Positions 40,982-49,733 of a stretch of DNA of 64,000 nt are shown one piece after another (positions within the stretch are counted from its first letter, which is position 1; each line of letters opens with the position of its first letter). Source of the DNA: an uncultured Lentisphaerota bacterium (GTDB lineage: Bacteria > Verrucomicrobiota > Kiritimatiellia > CAIQIC01); the NCBI GenBank assembly GCA_903889245.1, contig CAISWQ010000001.1:18860-82859 (forward strand), in the 5' to 3' direction. The translations under genes were made by a program, and so were the position numbers. The notes below the pieces were generated by a model, which saw nothing but the letters and a program-made list of their open reading frames with translations, was not told the origin of the DNA and made no database searches.

Positions 40982-42607
40982 GTGAAAAGCGCTGGTTGGA
41001 TTTGCCTGGCCCTGCTCGCGCTCATGAGTCTGTGCTCGCGCGGCGCAGAGATCCTGCCCGCCCGCCAGTGGTGCGTCGCTGAACTGACGTTCACGGCCGG
41101 CCGCGAAATCGCCGATCCGTTCGATGGCGAGCGCGCGGCTTTCTCCGCCGTCTTTCGCGGACCGTCGGGCGCGGAGTTCAAGGTGCCGGGCTTCTGGGAT
41201 GGCGGCCGGGCATGGCGTATCCGCTTCACGCCGACGCTGCCGGGCCGCTGGCAGTATGAGACGCGCTTCAGCGCTGCCAACGAGAAAGGATTGCATGGCC
41301 AGCATGGCGTACTCGAGGTTCAACCTCCGCCCGCGGATACGCCGCTGCATCAGCACGGCGGCTTCCTCAAGGTCGCTGCCAACCATCGCTATTTGACCTA
41401 CAGCGATGGCACGCCGTTCTTCTGGCTTGGCGACACCTGGTGGGCGGCGCCCTCGGCCAATGTGCCGCTGGACGTGTTCAAGCAGCAGGTGGACGCGCGG
41501 TTGGCGCAGGGCTACACGGTGTTCCAGATGCACGGCCATCGGCCACTGACCGACGCCGGCAAACTCGGCGCGTTCGAGGCGACGCGCCATGCCGACGCGG
41601 AGACGTTGCAGTACTGGCAGCAGGTGGACCGCTACCTCGCCTACGCCGAGGCGCGCGGCCTGGTCGCCTGCATCGGCTTCGCGCGCGGCGACATGTTCGA
41701 CCCGTTCAGCCTCACGGATTTGAAACGCCTCTGGCGCTACTACCTTGCCCGTTATGGCGCCTACCCGGTCCTGTTCCTCATCACGCAGGAATACAACATC
41801 GAGCCGGACAAGCGGCAGCAACATCTGCCCAAGCTGTTGGCCCTCGGCCAGTACATCAAGGACACCGATCCGTATCAGCGCGCCATGACCGCACACCCGT
41901 GGGCGCGCAGCCGCGATCTGGGCCAGGCGTGGAATGAGCCGTGGCTGGACTTCATCATGTTCCAGGCCGGCCATCGCCGCTTCGAGAAGCCCGCGGCCTA
42001 CCACGAGGTCTGGCAACGGCCCACGCCCAAGCCGTTCATCGAAGCCGAGGCGAATTACGAGGGTTTTGCTTCCACGAATTTCAACGTCAATGCCGCCGCG
42101 ATTCGCCGCAGCGCCTACACCGCGCTCCAGTCCGGCTCGTTCGGTTTCACCTACGGCGCACAGGGCCTCTATGCAGGCGTGCTCGACCGCGCGCGGCCCG
42201 GCCCGACCAGCCGCTGGGGACCGGTGCTGACGTGGAAGGAAGGTCTCGCGCTGCCCGGCGGCGCACAACTCCAACATCTGCGCGTTTGCTATGAGTCGCT
42301 TGACTGGTGGAAGCTGGAGCCGCAGCCCAAGGCCCTCGAACCCGCGGCCGATATTTTGGTGAAGGCCGACGGTGCCGCGACGCTGCTCCTCTACTATGTG
42401 AGCAAAGTCAAAATCCCGCCGGCGTGTCACCTCAAGGATCTGCCGGACGGCCGGGCCTATACGGCCACCTGGTTCGATCCGCGCACGGGACGCACCACCA
42501 AAGTGCCGGAGGACAGCGTGGTCAGCGCGCGCAAATTGCCTCTGCCCAAGCCGCCGGATGCGCAAGACTGGTTGCTGATGCTGCGGGCCACAGGAAAACC
42601 GGAATGA
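40982..42607 (+). CDS. DUF4038 (apiosidase-like) glycosidase, secreted
   Basis: This 541-residue protein has a GTG start at 40982 with GAGGAAG seven bases upstream. The signal peptide (ICLALLALMSLCSRG) follows. An N-terminal DUF5060-type beta-sandwich (RQWCVAELTFTAGREIADPFDGERAAFSAVFRGPSG, then GRWQYETRFS) is followed by a TIM barrel: GGFLKVAANHRYLTYSDGTPFFWLGDTWW, the DUF4038 hallmark, and FLITQEYNIEPDKRQ with a likely acid/base Glu. EAEANYEG may hold the nucleophile. Known relatives release apiose or other sugars. It is third in the operon and coupled to the next gene by an ATGA overlap. Confidence 0.88.
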   Translation: MKSAGWICLALLALMSLCSRGAEILPARQWCVAELTFTAGREIADPFDGERAAFSAVFRGPSGAEFKVPGFWDGGRAWRIRFTPTLPGRWQYETRFSAANEKGLHGQHGVLEVQPPPADTPLHQHGGFLKVAANHRYLTYSDGTPFFWLGDTWWAAPSANVPLDVFKQQVDARLAQGYTVFQMHGHRPLTDAGKLGAFEATRHADAETLQYWQQVDRYLAYAEARGLVACIGFARGDMFDPFSLTDLKRLWRYYLARYGAYPVLFLITQEYNIEPDKRQQHLPKLLALGQYIKDTDPYQRAMTAHPWARSRDLGQAWNEPWLDFIMFQAGHRRFEKPAAYHEVWQRPTPKPFIEAEANYEGFASTNFNVNAAAIRRSAYTALQSGSFGFTYGAQGLYAGVLDRARPGPTSRWGPVLTWKEGLALPGGAQLQHLRVCYESLDWWKLEPQPKALEPAADILVKADGAATLLLYYVSKVKIPPACHLKDLPDGRAYTATWFDPRTGRTTKVPEDSVVSARKLPLPKPPDAQDWLLMLRATGKPE

Positions 42608-45600
42608 AAAACAAAACGGAGTTGTTCGTCGTCATGGCAGGGTTGAGTTGTTGCTTGAGCTATGCGGGTAGCGCCGCGCTGACCAACTCGCTCGCTATGG
42701 TGCTGGTGTCCATCGCGCCCGGCAGTTTCGTGATGGGACAGGACGGGCCGGCGGCGGATTATCAGATGACCAAGCACGCGGCGAAGTGCGACGACGCCGA
42801 CTGGGATGAGCGGCCCGCGCATCGCGTGACGATCACGCGCGAATTTTTCATGGGCGCGACGGAAGTGACGCTCGGCCAGTATCGGAAATTCAAGCCGGAC
42901 TTCCGTGCCGATGGCGGCGCGGATGACGAGGCCGTCACCGGCGTGACCTGGTCCGATGCCGTGAAATTCTGCGAGTGGCTCTCCGCGCAGGAGGGCAAAA
43001 CCTACCGGCTGCCGACGGAGGCGGAGTGGGAATGGGCCTGCCGTGCGGGCACGACCACGCCGTACAACACCGGCGAGCGCCTGCCGGACGGGTTCCAGAA
43101 GTGGTTTGGCGGACTCGGCCGTGGTGACCGCTATTTCACCGATGGCAAGCTGCCGCGCGACTATCAGCACATGAAGGGCAAGCCTGCGCCGCGCGTCGCG
43201 CAGACGCCGGCGAATGCTCTGGGCTTGTTCGATATGCACGGCAACGTGGCCGAGTGGTGCGCGGACTGGTACGGCCCCTATGAGACAGGTGCGCAAACCG
43301 ATCCGCTCGGGCGCAGCAGCGGCGACTTCCGCGTCATCCGCGGCGGGCACCACACGGAATTCACACGCCTGCTGCGTTCGGCCAATCGCGGCGCGTGGCT
43401 GCCGCAGACGGGCGATCCCAAGACCGGCTTCCGCGTCGTGCTCGGCGAGTTACCGAAAGGAAATTTGTTGCCGCCGCCACCGCCGCCGCTGAATGCGCAG
43501 CATGTGGAGCAGAGCGTGGCGCGAATCGAATCGGCGCCCGCCGACGTGCCCTTCTTCGCCGAGCCGAAGCCGTTCGTGAAGATTCCCACCAACTCCGCCG
43601 GGCCGCTGTTCTCCTGGCACAACCACAGCCCGGCCATCGCCGAGTGCCCGAACGGCGACCTGCTCGCCGTCTGGTACTCGTGCGTGGACGAGGGCGGCAG
43701 CGAGCTGTGTAACATCGCCAGCCGCCTGCGACGCGGCTCCAAGGAATGGGAACCGGCCTCGCCGTTCTGGGATGGCGCCGATGTGAACGACCACGCGCCG
43801 AAGCTCTGGTGGGATGGTGACCGCACACTCTTCCACCTCGCGCGCGGCCACAACGAAAACATCCTGCGCCGCTCCACCGATAACGGCGCCACATGGTCGC
43901 CGGCGCAGGTGTTGATGCCGCACGGCGAGTTCGGCAACCAGCTCATCCGCACGCGCGAAGGCGTGCTCGTCATCACGCACGACTCCCGCCAGTGCAGCCT
44001 TGTCTTCAGCCGCGACGGCGGTCAGACGTGGGCGTTCAACGATGTCGCGCAGCGCGCCAGCGATTTCCGCCCCGGCGGCCAGGGCTTCCGCTATCCCGGC
44101 ATCCATGCGCCAATCGTGCAACTCGCCGACGGCCGCCTGATGGTCGTCAGCCGCAACGACAAACCGGAAGACCAGGCGAAGTTCGGTGGCAAGTCGCCGT
44201 TCAGTTTCACGAGCGACCTCGGCCAGACGTGGACCTATGCGGCTAGCGAGTTCCCGTCGATCAGCAGCGTGCAGCGTCAGGTGCTGATGCGCTTGAAAGA
44301 AGGTCCCTTGCTGTTGTGCTCGTTCACCGACCAGCGCCGCGACTGGAACCAGCGCAAAGGCATGACGTTCAAGGCGGCCGACGGCGGCGAGTTCACCGGC
44401 TACGGCCTCTTTGCCGCGCTCTCCTTCGACGAGGGCCGGACGTGGCTGCACCGCCGCCTGATCACCACCGGCGGCCGAGAGCGCACGTTGCCCGGCATAG
44501 ACCGCGGCGAGTTCACCATGAGCGACACGCTGGCCGAATCCTCCGGCTACCTCGCCGCCATCCAGACGCGCGACGGCCGCATCCAACTCATCTCCAGCAA
44601 GGAGCACTATGTCTTCAATCTCGCCTGGCTCAAGGCACTGCCGCCGCCGCCAGCCAAATCCGCAAGTGCCACAACGGAGATACGCTTGATCATGAGCGCA
44701 CCCGACGCGGCTTCCGGGAATGCTGCCAGGACAATCAAGCCGGCCTACAAGCAGGAGACCACCATCTTCAAGGAAGCTGGCCGCTACGGTGGCTGGCCGG
44801 CGAATCATGGGCTGTGGCAATGGGGCGATGAACTGGTTGTCGGTTTCGAGGCGTGCTGGTACAAGGCGGCGACCAACGATCACGCGATTGACCGCGAGAA
44901 GCCCTTCTATCACTGGCAGGCGCGCAGCCCCGATGGTGGGAAGACGTGGGCCATCGAGGACAAGCTGCCGTTCTCCGACCCCAAGACGGAAGCCAAGCCG
45001 CAGGCGCTGACGGAGCCGCTGGATTTCACCGCGCCGGATTCCGCGCTGATGTTTCGCTTCGGGAGCCTGCACGTCGGGCCGTCGTGGTTCTATGTTTCCG
45101 GCGACCGCTGCCGGACGTGGCGTGGCCCTTTCACGTTCGCTGTCGAGGGTATCGACAAGGTCTGCACGCGCACCGATCTCGTCGTGCTTGGCCCACGCGA
45201 CTGCCTGCTGTTCGGCAGCGCCGCGAAACTTTCCGATGGCAAGGAAGGCCGCGTCTTCTGCGCGCGTACGACCGATGGCGGCCAGCACTGGAAGCTGGTC
45301 TCGCTCGTCGGGCCGGAATCGCCGGCGGGCGGCTTCGCCATCATGCCCTCCACGGTGCGGCTGTCCGGCGGCGCGCTCATCACGACGATCCGTCACGGGA
45401 AGGATGGCTCCAACATCCGCGCGTGGCGCAGCGACGATCTCGGCGGGCACTGGACCGCACTCGGCGCGGCGACCGGCAACATCGGCGGCAATCCGCCCGC
45501 GCTCGTCATCCTCAAGGATGGTCGCCTGTGCCTCAATTATGGCTACCGTCGCAGCCCGTTCGGCATCCGCGCGCGCATCAGCGGCGACGAGGGCCGGACG

Positions 45601-45759
45601 TGGGGGCCGGAGATCATCCTGCGCGACGATGGCCGCACCGGCGACCTCGGCTACCCGCGCAGCCTCGTCAGGCCCGATGGAAAAATCCTGACGGTTTATT
45701 ATTTCAACGGCCCGCGCGACGAGGATCGCACCATCCAAGGCACGCTCTGGACGCCGTGA
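42604..45759 (+). CDS. Secreted FGE/sulfatase-modifying-like domain fused to two sialidase (BNR) propellers
   Basis: This 1051-residue protein has ATG overlapping the previous stop and AGGAAAA before it. Residues 30-290 are a formylglycine-generating-enzyme-like domain: VSIAPGSFVMG, RLPTEAEWEWACRAGT, LGLFDMHGNVAEWCADWY, FRVIRGG and GFRVV. Residues 305-690 and 700-1051 are two sialidase-type propellers rich in Asp boxes (STDNGATW, SRDGGQTW, SFDEGRTW, then SPDGGKTW, TTDGGQHW, SGDEGRTW). The paired cysteines needed for catalytic FGE activity are not evident, so the first domain may be a C-type-lectin-like binding fold. Sialidase-like glycan recognition or cleavage outside the cell is inferred. 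Confidence 0.85.
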   Translation: MKNKTELFVVMAGLSCCLSYAGSAALTNSLAMVLVSIAPGSFVMGQDGPAADYQMTKHAAKCDDADWDERPAHRVTITREFFMGATEVTLGQYRKFKPDFRADGGADDEAVTGVTWSDAVKFCEWLSAQEGKTYRLPTEAEWEWACRAGTTTPYNTGERLPDGFQKWFGGLGRGDRYFTDGKLPRDYQHMKGKPAPRVAQTPANALGLFDMHGNVAEWCADWYGPYETGAQTDPLGRSSGDFRVIRGGHHTEFTRLLRSANRGAWLPQTGDPKTGFRVVLGELPKGNLLPPPPPPLNAQHVEQSVARIESAPADVPFFAEPKPFVKIPTNSAGPLFSWHNHSPAIAECPNGDLLAVWYSCVDEGGSELCNIASRLRRGSKEWEPASPFWDGADVNDHAPKLWWDGDRTLFHLARGHNENILRRSTDNGATWSPAQVLMPHGEFGNQLIRTREGVLVITHDSRQCSLVFSRDGGQTWAFNDVAQRASDFRPGGQGFRYPGIHAPIVQLADGRLMVVSRNDKPEDQAKFGGKSPFSFTSDLGQTWTYAASEFPSISSVQRQVLMRLKEGPLLLCSFTDQRRDWNQRKGMTFKAADGGEFTGYGLFAALSFDEGRTWLHRRLITTGGRERTLPGIDRGEFTMSDTLAESSGYLAAIQTRDGRIQLISSKEHYVFNLAWLKALPPPPAKSASATTEIRLIMSAPDAASGNAARTIKPAYKQETTIFKEAGRYGGWPANHGLWQWGDELVVGFEACWYKAATNDHAIDREKPFYHWQARSPDGGKTWAIEDKLPFSDPKTEAKPQALTEPLDFTAPDSALMFRFGSLHVGPSWFYVSGDRCRTWRGPFTFAVEGIDKVCTRTDLVVLGPRDCLLFGSAAKLSDGKEGRVFCARTTDGGQHWKLVSLVGPESPAGGFAIMPSTVRLSGGALITTIRHGKDGSNIRAWRSDDLGGHWTALGAATGNIGGNPPALVILKDGRLCLNYGYRRSPFGIRARISGDEGRTWGPEIILRDDGRTGDLGYPRSLVRPDGKILTVYYFNGPRDEDRTIQGTLWTP

Positions 45760-45766
45760 GGAATTG

Positions 45767-45878
45767 TTTTCCAGGGATTGGAAAAATTTCCGGCGGAATT
45801 TCCAGACATTGGAAAAGTTGGGGCAGAAATTTTCCAGGGCTTGGAAAATTTCGGGTTTTCTTTTCCAAGCCTTGGAAA
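45767..45878. repeat. 31-bp-phased palindrome array I (4 copies)
   Basis: Cores are centred at 45776, 45807, 45839 and 45870 (spacings 31, 32, 31). Variants CCAGGGATTGG, CCAGACATTGG and CCAGGGCTTGG show the outer T and A tracts and CC/GG pairs are kept better than the centre. It lies between the sialidase fusion and the sulfatase gene, same strand. Confidence 0.95.
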
Positions 45879-45910
45879 GGGATAACACCGGCGGAGCAGA
45901 AAGGAACATC

Positions 45911-47398
45911 ATGAACACGCGAAGCTTGGTTTTGGCCGGCGCGCTGGCGGCGCTGCTGGCGGCGGGCGCCCGGGCTGCGGACGGCCTGCCGGACACCTCG
46001 AAGATGAACGTCCTCCTGATTGACATCGAGGACTGCAATGCGGGTGTCTGGGGTTGCTACGGCAACGAAATCTGCAAAACGCCGAACTTGGACCGCTTCG
46101 CCGCGGGCGCGGTGCGGTTCGAGTCCGCCTATTGTCAGGCGTTCTGCTGCAACCCGACGCGCACCTCGTTCCTGACCGGCTTGCGGCCGCCGAGTACGCG
46201 CGTGCTCTCCAACGGCGACGTGATGAACAAGCACCTGCCCGCCGGCGTGCTCACGCTGCCGGAGATGCTCAAGAGTCAGGGTTTCTACACCGCTGATATC
46301 GGCAAGCTGTTCCACACGGTGGATTATGCCGAGCGGCAGATGGCGACGTTCGACCGCATCGAGCTGTATGACAAGCCCGCGGGTTGGAAGGGGCCGGGGC
46401 CGATCCTGACCTTCCCGCCGGTGGCGCGCGCCCGCGCCGCCAATCCGCCGCCTCCGAAGAGCAAGGGCAAGGAATTCGCCACGTGGCGGCGCAAGCAGTC
46501 CGACCGCTACGGCGACTCCGGCATTCCGGCGGAGCAGGATGGCGACTACCGCAAGGCGCAGGTCGCCAGCGCACTGCTCAAGGAATTCGCCAAGAGCAAA
46601 AAGCAATTTTTTCTCGCCGTGGCGCAGTCGCGGCCCCACACGCCGCTGATCGCGCCGAAGAAATACATCGAGATGTATGACCCAGCCAAGATCCCCGAGC
46701 CGCCCGCGCCGCTGGCGAGCCTGAAAAAATTCCCCTATATGAAGCGCGCCACCGGCGGCAACCCGGACATCTTCACCCAGCAGCAGCCGACGCCGCAGCA
46801 GGTGCGCGAGGCCATCGCGGCCTACTACGCCTGCGTCAGCTTCGTGGATGACAACGTGGGCATGATCCTCGACACGCTCGCGCAGGAGGGGCTCGACAAA
46901 AACACGATCGTCATCTTCCTGGGCGATCACGGTTTCCATCTCGGCGACCACCAGTTCTGGTCGAAGTACTCGATGCTGGAGGCGACGCGGCGCGTGGTGT
47001 TCATCGTGCGCGTGCCCGGCGCGCCGGCCAACGGCCAGGCGTGCCGCGAGTTCGTCGAGTTCGTGGACATCGTGCCGACGCTCGCCGACCTGCTGAAGTT
47101 CGACGCGAAGAACGCGCTCGAAGGCACGAGCTTCGCGCCGCTGCTGGTGAACGCCGCGCGGCCGTGGAAGCGGGCCGTGTTCATGACCGATGGCAATGGC
47201 GATAACGTCGTCCGCACGCGGCAGTACAGTTATCTGGAATTCAAGTCGGGCAAGGCCGATGTGCCCACCGCACTCTATGATTTACAGAGGGATCCGTGGG
47301 AGACGGTGAACGTTGCCGATGACCCAGCCTATGCCGCGGCGCGCAAGGAGCTGGCCGAGCTGCTGCACGGCGGCTGGAAGGCCGCGCTGCCCAAGTAA
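45911..47398 (+). CDS. Iduronate-2-sulfatase-like sulfatase, secreted
   Basis: This 495-residue exported protein has AAGGAAC before ATG and a signal peptide to about residue 23. The sulfatase signature is Cys80-N-P-T-R within FCCNPTRTSFLTGLRPPS. Cys80 is the residue converted to formylglycine. GDHGFHLGDHQFWSKYSMLEATRRV is the C-terminal metal and substrate loop of the iduronate-2-sulfatase group. The first metal motif reads LIDIEDCN instead of the usual D-D pair, so one ligand is Glu. It likely removes sulfate from sulfated glycans. It lies just after the sialidase-fusion operon. Confidence 0.94.
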   Translation: MNTRSLVLAGALAALLAAGARAADGLPDTSKMNVLLIDIEDCNAGVWGCYGNEICKTPNLDRFAAGAVRFESAYCQAFCCNPTRTSFLTGLRPPSTRVLSNGDVMNKHLPAGVLTLPEMLKSQGFYTADIGKLFHTVDYAERQMATFDRIELYDKPAGWKGPGPILTFPPVARARAANPPPPKSKGKEFATWRRKQSDRYGDSGIPAEQDGDYRKAQVASALLKEFAKSKKQFFLAVAQSRPHTPLIAPKKYIEMYDPAKIPEPPAPLASLKKFPYMKRATGGNPDIFTQQQPTPQQVREAIAAYYACVSFVDDNVGMILDTLAQEGLDKNTIVIFLGDHGFHLGDHQFWSKYSMLEATRRVVFIVRVPGAPANGQACREFVEFVDIVPTLADLLKFDAKNALEGTSFAPLLVNAARPWKRAVFMTDGNGDNVVRTRQYSYLEFKSGKADVPTALYDLQRDPWETVNVADDPAYAAARKELAELLHGGWKAALPK

Positions 47399-47439
47399 GC
47401 AAGCGGCATCACAGAAATGCTGTCACGCGGAAAAATATT

Positions 47440-49611
47440 ATGACAACTTGTCTTCGCAGGTTGAGTGCGCTCTTTGTCCTGGCCCTTGCGGCGCAGGCGC
47501 AGGACTGGGGCGGGCCGTTCCTGCTGATCCCGATGAGCGCGCCGGAGCTGGTGCTGGAAGCGGTCGCGCCGGAAAACGTGGCGGGCGGCCTCGTCTCGAT
47601 CAACAAGCCGGCGAACACCGACAACCAGACCTGGTTCGTGGCGCGCAAGGAAGGCGAAACCTATGCCTTCTGCAACAAGGCGAACCCGCAGCTCGTGCTC
47701 GCGGCGAGGGGTGGGGGTACGAACAACGGTACGCAGATGGTGCTCGAAACGGAGGCGGGCAAACTGTGGCAGCGCTGGACGATCACGAACCTGGCGAATG
47801 GTGCGGTGGCGCTGCTCTCGGGTCATGTGCCGACCAAGGGCCTCGATGATCTCGGCGGTCGCAGCGAACCCGGTGCGAAGATCGATCTCTGGTCCTTCCA
47901 TCCACACGATGAGCACCTGCAATGGGTGCTCAAGCCGCTCGCGGGCGCGACGGTGCCGCCCGCCAGCGGCCCGCGGCTCGATCCGCTTGCGCCGAAGGGC
48001 GAGATCAAAGAATTCACCTTCAGCAACAGCAAGATTTTCCCCGGCACCAAACGCGTCGGCTCGGTCTTCATCCCGGCGCAAGTTGATCCCAAGAAGCCCG
48101 CCTGCGTCTATGTCCGTCAGGACGGCTACAACCCCGGCGAGAAAAAGTTTTTGGAAGCGCTGATCGCGGCCGGCGACATGCCCGTGACGGTGGGCGTGTT
48201 CGTGCGCCCCGGCGAGGTACCCGCGCCGGTGAAGGGCACGGGGGGCCGGCGCAACCGCTGCTTCGAATACGACGCGGTCAACGATAACTACGTGCGGTTC
48301 CTCGTCGAGGAGCTGCTGCCGTTCGTCGCGAAGGAGTTCAACCTGAACCTCTCCACGAACGGGAACGACCGCTGCATCGCCGGCGGCAGCAGCGGTGGCA
48401 TCGCGGCGTTCAACGCGGCGTGGCAGCGGCCCGACGCCTTCACGCGCGTCTACGCGAACAGCGGCAGCTTCGTCGCGTTCCGCGGCGGGCACGAGTTTCC
48501 AACGATGGTACGCAAGTTCGAACCGAAGCCGATCCGCGCCTACCTGACCACCGGCACGCACGACATGATCAACTGCGCGGGCGACTGGTATCTGCTCGAC
48601 CAGGAGATGGACAAGGCGCTGGGCTTCGCCGGCTACGACTATGTCTTCAAGGCGATCGAGGGGAAACATGTCGCCGGCTGGATGGAGCATTTCCCAGAGG
48701 CGATGCGTTTCATCTGGCAGGGCTGGCCGGCGCCGGTCAAGGCGGGCGCGGGTGCGCCGCGCGTGCAGGATGTGCTCGTCTCGAACGAAACGTGGTCGGT
48801 CGTCGCCGAGGGCTTCAAGAGCACGCGCGGCCCGGCGTGCAACGCGAAGGGCGAGGTCTTCTTCGCCGATACCTCCAACAACAAGCTGCATCGCATTGGG
48901 CTCGATGGGCAGGTGAGCACGTTCGTCGCCGAGGCCGGGCAGGCGCACTGCGTGACCGTCGGCGCGGATGGGCGCATCTACACGATCTCGGAAAAGTCCG
49001 GCAAGCTCATGAGCTACGACGCCGCGGGCACCGGCACCATCGAAATGGAGGGCATCCCCGGCCACTCGCTGCTCGCGCGGCCCGATGGCGGGCTCTACAT
49101 CACCAGCAATGGCGAGAAACCGAACGCGCCGGGCCAGGTCTGGTTCATCAAGGACGGCAAGAAGACGCTGGTGGATTCCGGCCTGAAGTTCGCCACCGGC
49201 TTGGCCGTACGGCCCGACCAATGGCTGCTCTCGGTCGCCGACGGCCACTCGAAGTGGATCTACTCCTACCAGATGGAGGCGGACGGCAAGCTCGTGAACA
49301 AGGAGCGGTTCTTCCACCTGTTCGTTTCCGACTGGGATGATGACGCGGGCGCGGAGTGCGTGTGCTACTCGCTCGAAGGCCGGCAGCTCATCGCGACGCG
49401 TAGCGGCGTGCAGGTCAGCGCCGATGATGGCCCGACGCAGGTGATCCTGCCGGTGCCCGACCGCAGCCGCGTCACCGGCGTCTGCCTGGGCGGCCCGGAG
49501 GGCAACACGCTGTTCGCCTTCTGCGGCAACAAAATCTGGAAGCGCACGGTCAAGCTGCACGCGACGGGCGCGTTCACGCCGTGGCGCGCCGTCCGCGGCA
49601 CACCGCTGTGA
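47440..49611 (+). CDS. Secreted lectin-like + esterase + SMP-30/gluconolactonase-like fusion
   Basis: This 723-residue protein has a signal peptide to about residue 21. Residues 30-170 form a ricin-type beta-trefoil-like region (QTWFVARKEGETYAFCNKANPQLVL, LWQRWTITNLANGAVAL). Residues 185-440 are an enterochelin-esterase-like alpha/beta hydrolase with Ser near 317 in IAGGSSGGIAAF and a GTHDMIN region. Residues 450-723 are an NHL/SMP-30 propeller (GLDGQVSTFVAEAGQAHCVTVGADGRIYTIS, SNGEKPNAPGQVWFI). Combined deacylation and lactone hydrolysis of sugar derivatives is inferred. It is 41 bases after the sulfatase, same strand. Confidence 0.85.
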   Translation: MTTCLRRLSALFVLALAAQAQDWGGPFLLIPMSAPELVLEAVAPENVAGGLVSINKPANTDNQTWFVARKEGETYAFCNKANPQLVLAARGGGTNNGTQMVLETEAGKLWQRWTITNLANGAVALLSGHVPTKGLDDLGGRSEPGAKIDLWSFHPHDEHLQWVLKPLAGATVPPASGPRLDPLAPKGEIKEFTFSNSKIFPGTKRVGSVFIPAQVDPKKPACVYVRQDGYNPGEKKFLEALIAAGDMPVTVGVFVRPGEVPAPVKGTGGRRNRCFEYDAVNDNYVRFLVEELLPFVAKEFNLNLSTNGNDRCIAGGSSGGIAAFNAAWQRPDAFTRVYANSGSFVAFRGGHEFPTMVRKFEPKPIRAYLTTGTHDMINCAGDWYLLDQEMDKALGFAGYDYVFKAIEGKHVAGWMEHFPEAMRFIWQGWPAPVKAGAGAPRVQDVLVSNETWSVVAEGFKSTRGPACNAKGEVFFADTSNNKLHRIGLDGQVSTFVAEAGQAHCVTVGADGRIYTISEKSGKLMSYDAAGTGTIEMEGIPGHSLLARPDGGLYITSNGEKPNAPGQVWFIKDGKKTLVDSGLKFATGLAVRPDQWLLSVADGHSKWIYSYQMEADGKLVNKERFFHLFVSDWDDDAGAECVCYSLEGRQLIATRSGVQVSADDGPTQVILPVPDRSRVTGVCLGGPEGNTLFAFCGNKIWKRTVKLHATGAFTPWRAVRGTPL

Positions 49612-49653
49612 GGTGATGTATGAAATGGAGCCATGCCAACTGTGATTCCCCGC

Positions 49654-49725
49654 CGCGTGAGGTCACGCGGCCTACAAACGGCTCAAGACATGTAGGCCCG
49701 GTCACCCGACCGGGCGGAATTTTTC
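49654..49725. repeat. TCACGCGG / GTAGGCC composite element, second copy
   Basis: GCGTGAGGTCACGCGGCC is followed by TGTAGGCCCGGTCACC, then GACCGGGC and a T-run (49720-49724). The hairpin GGCCCGGTC/GACCGGGC plus TTTTT could also terminate the upstream gene. It parallels the element at 4052-4114 in order and spacing. Confidence 0.75.
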
Positions 49726-49733
49726 CATCTAAC

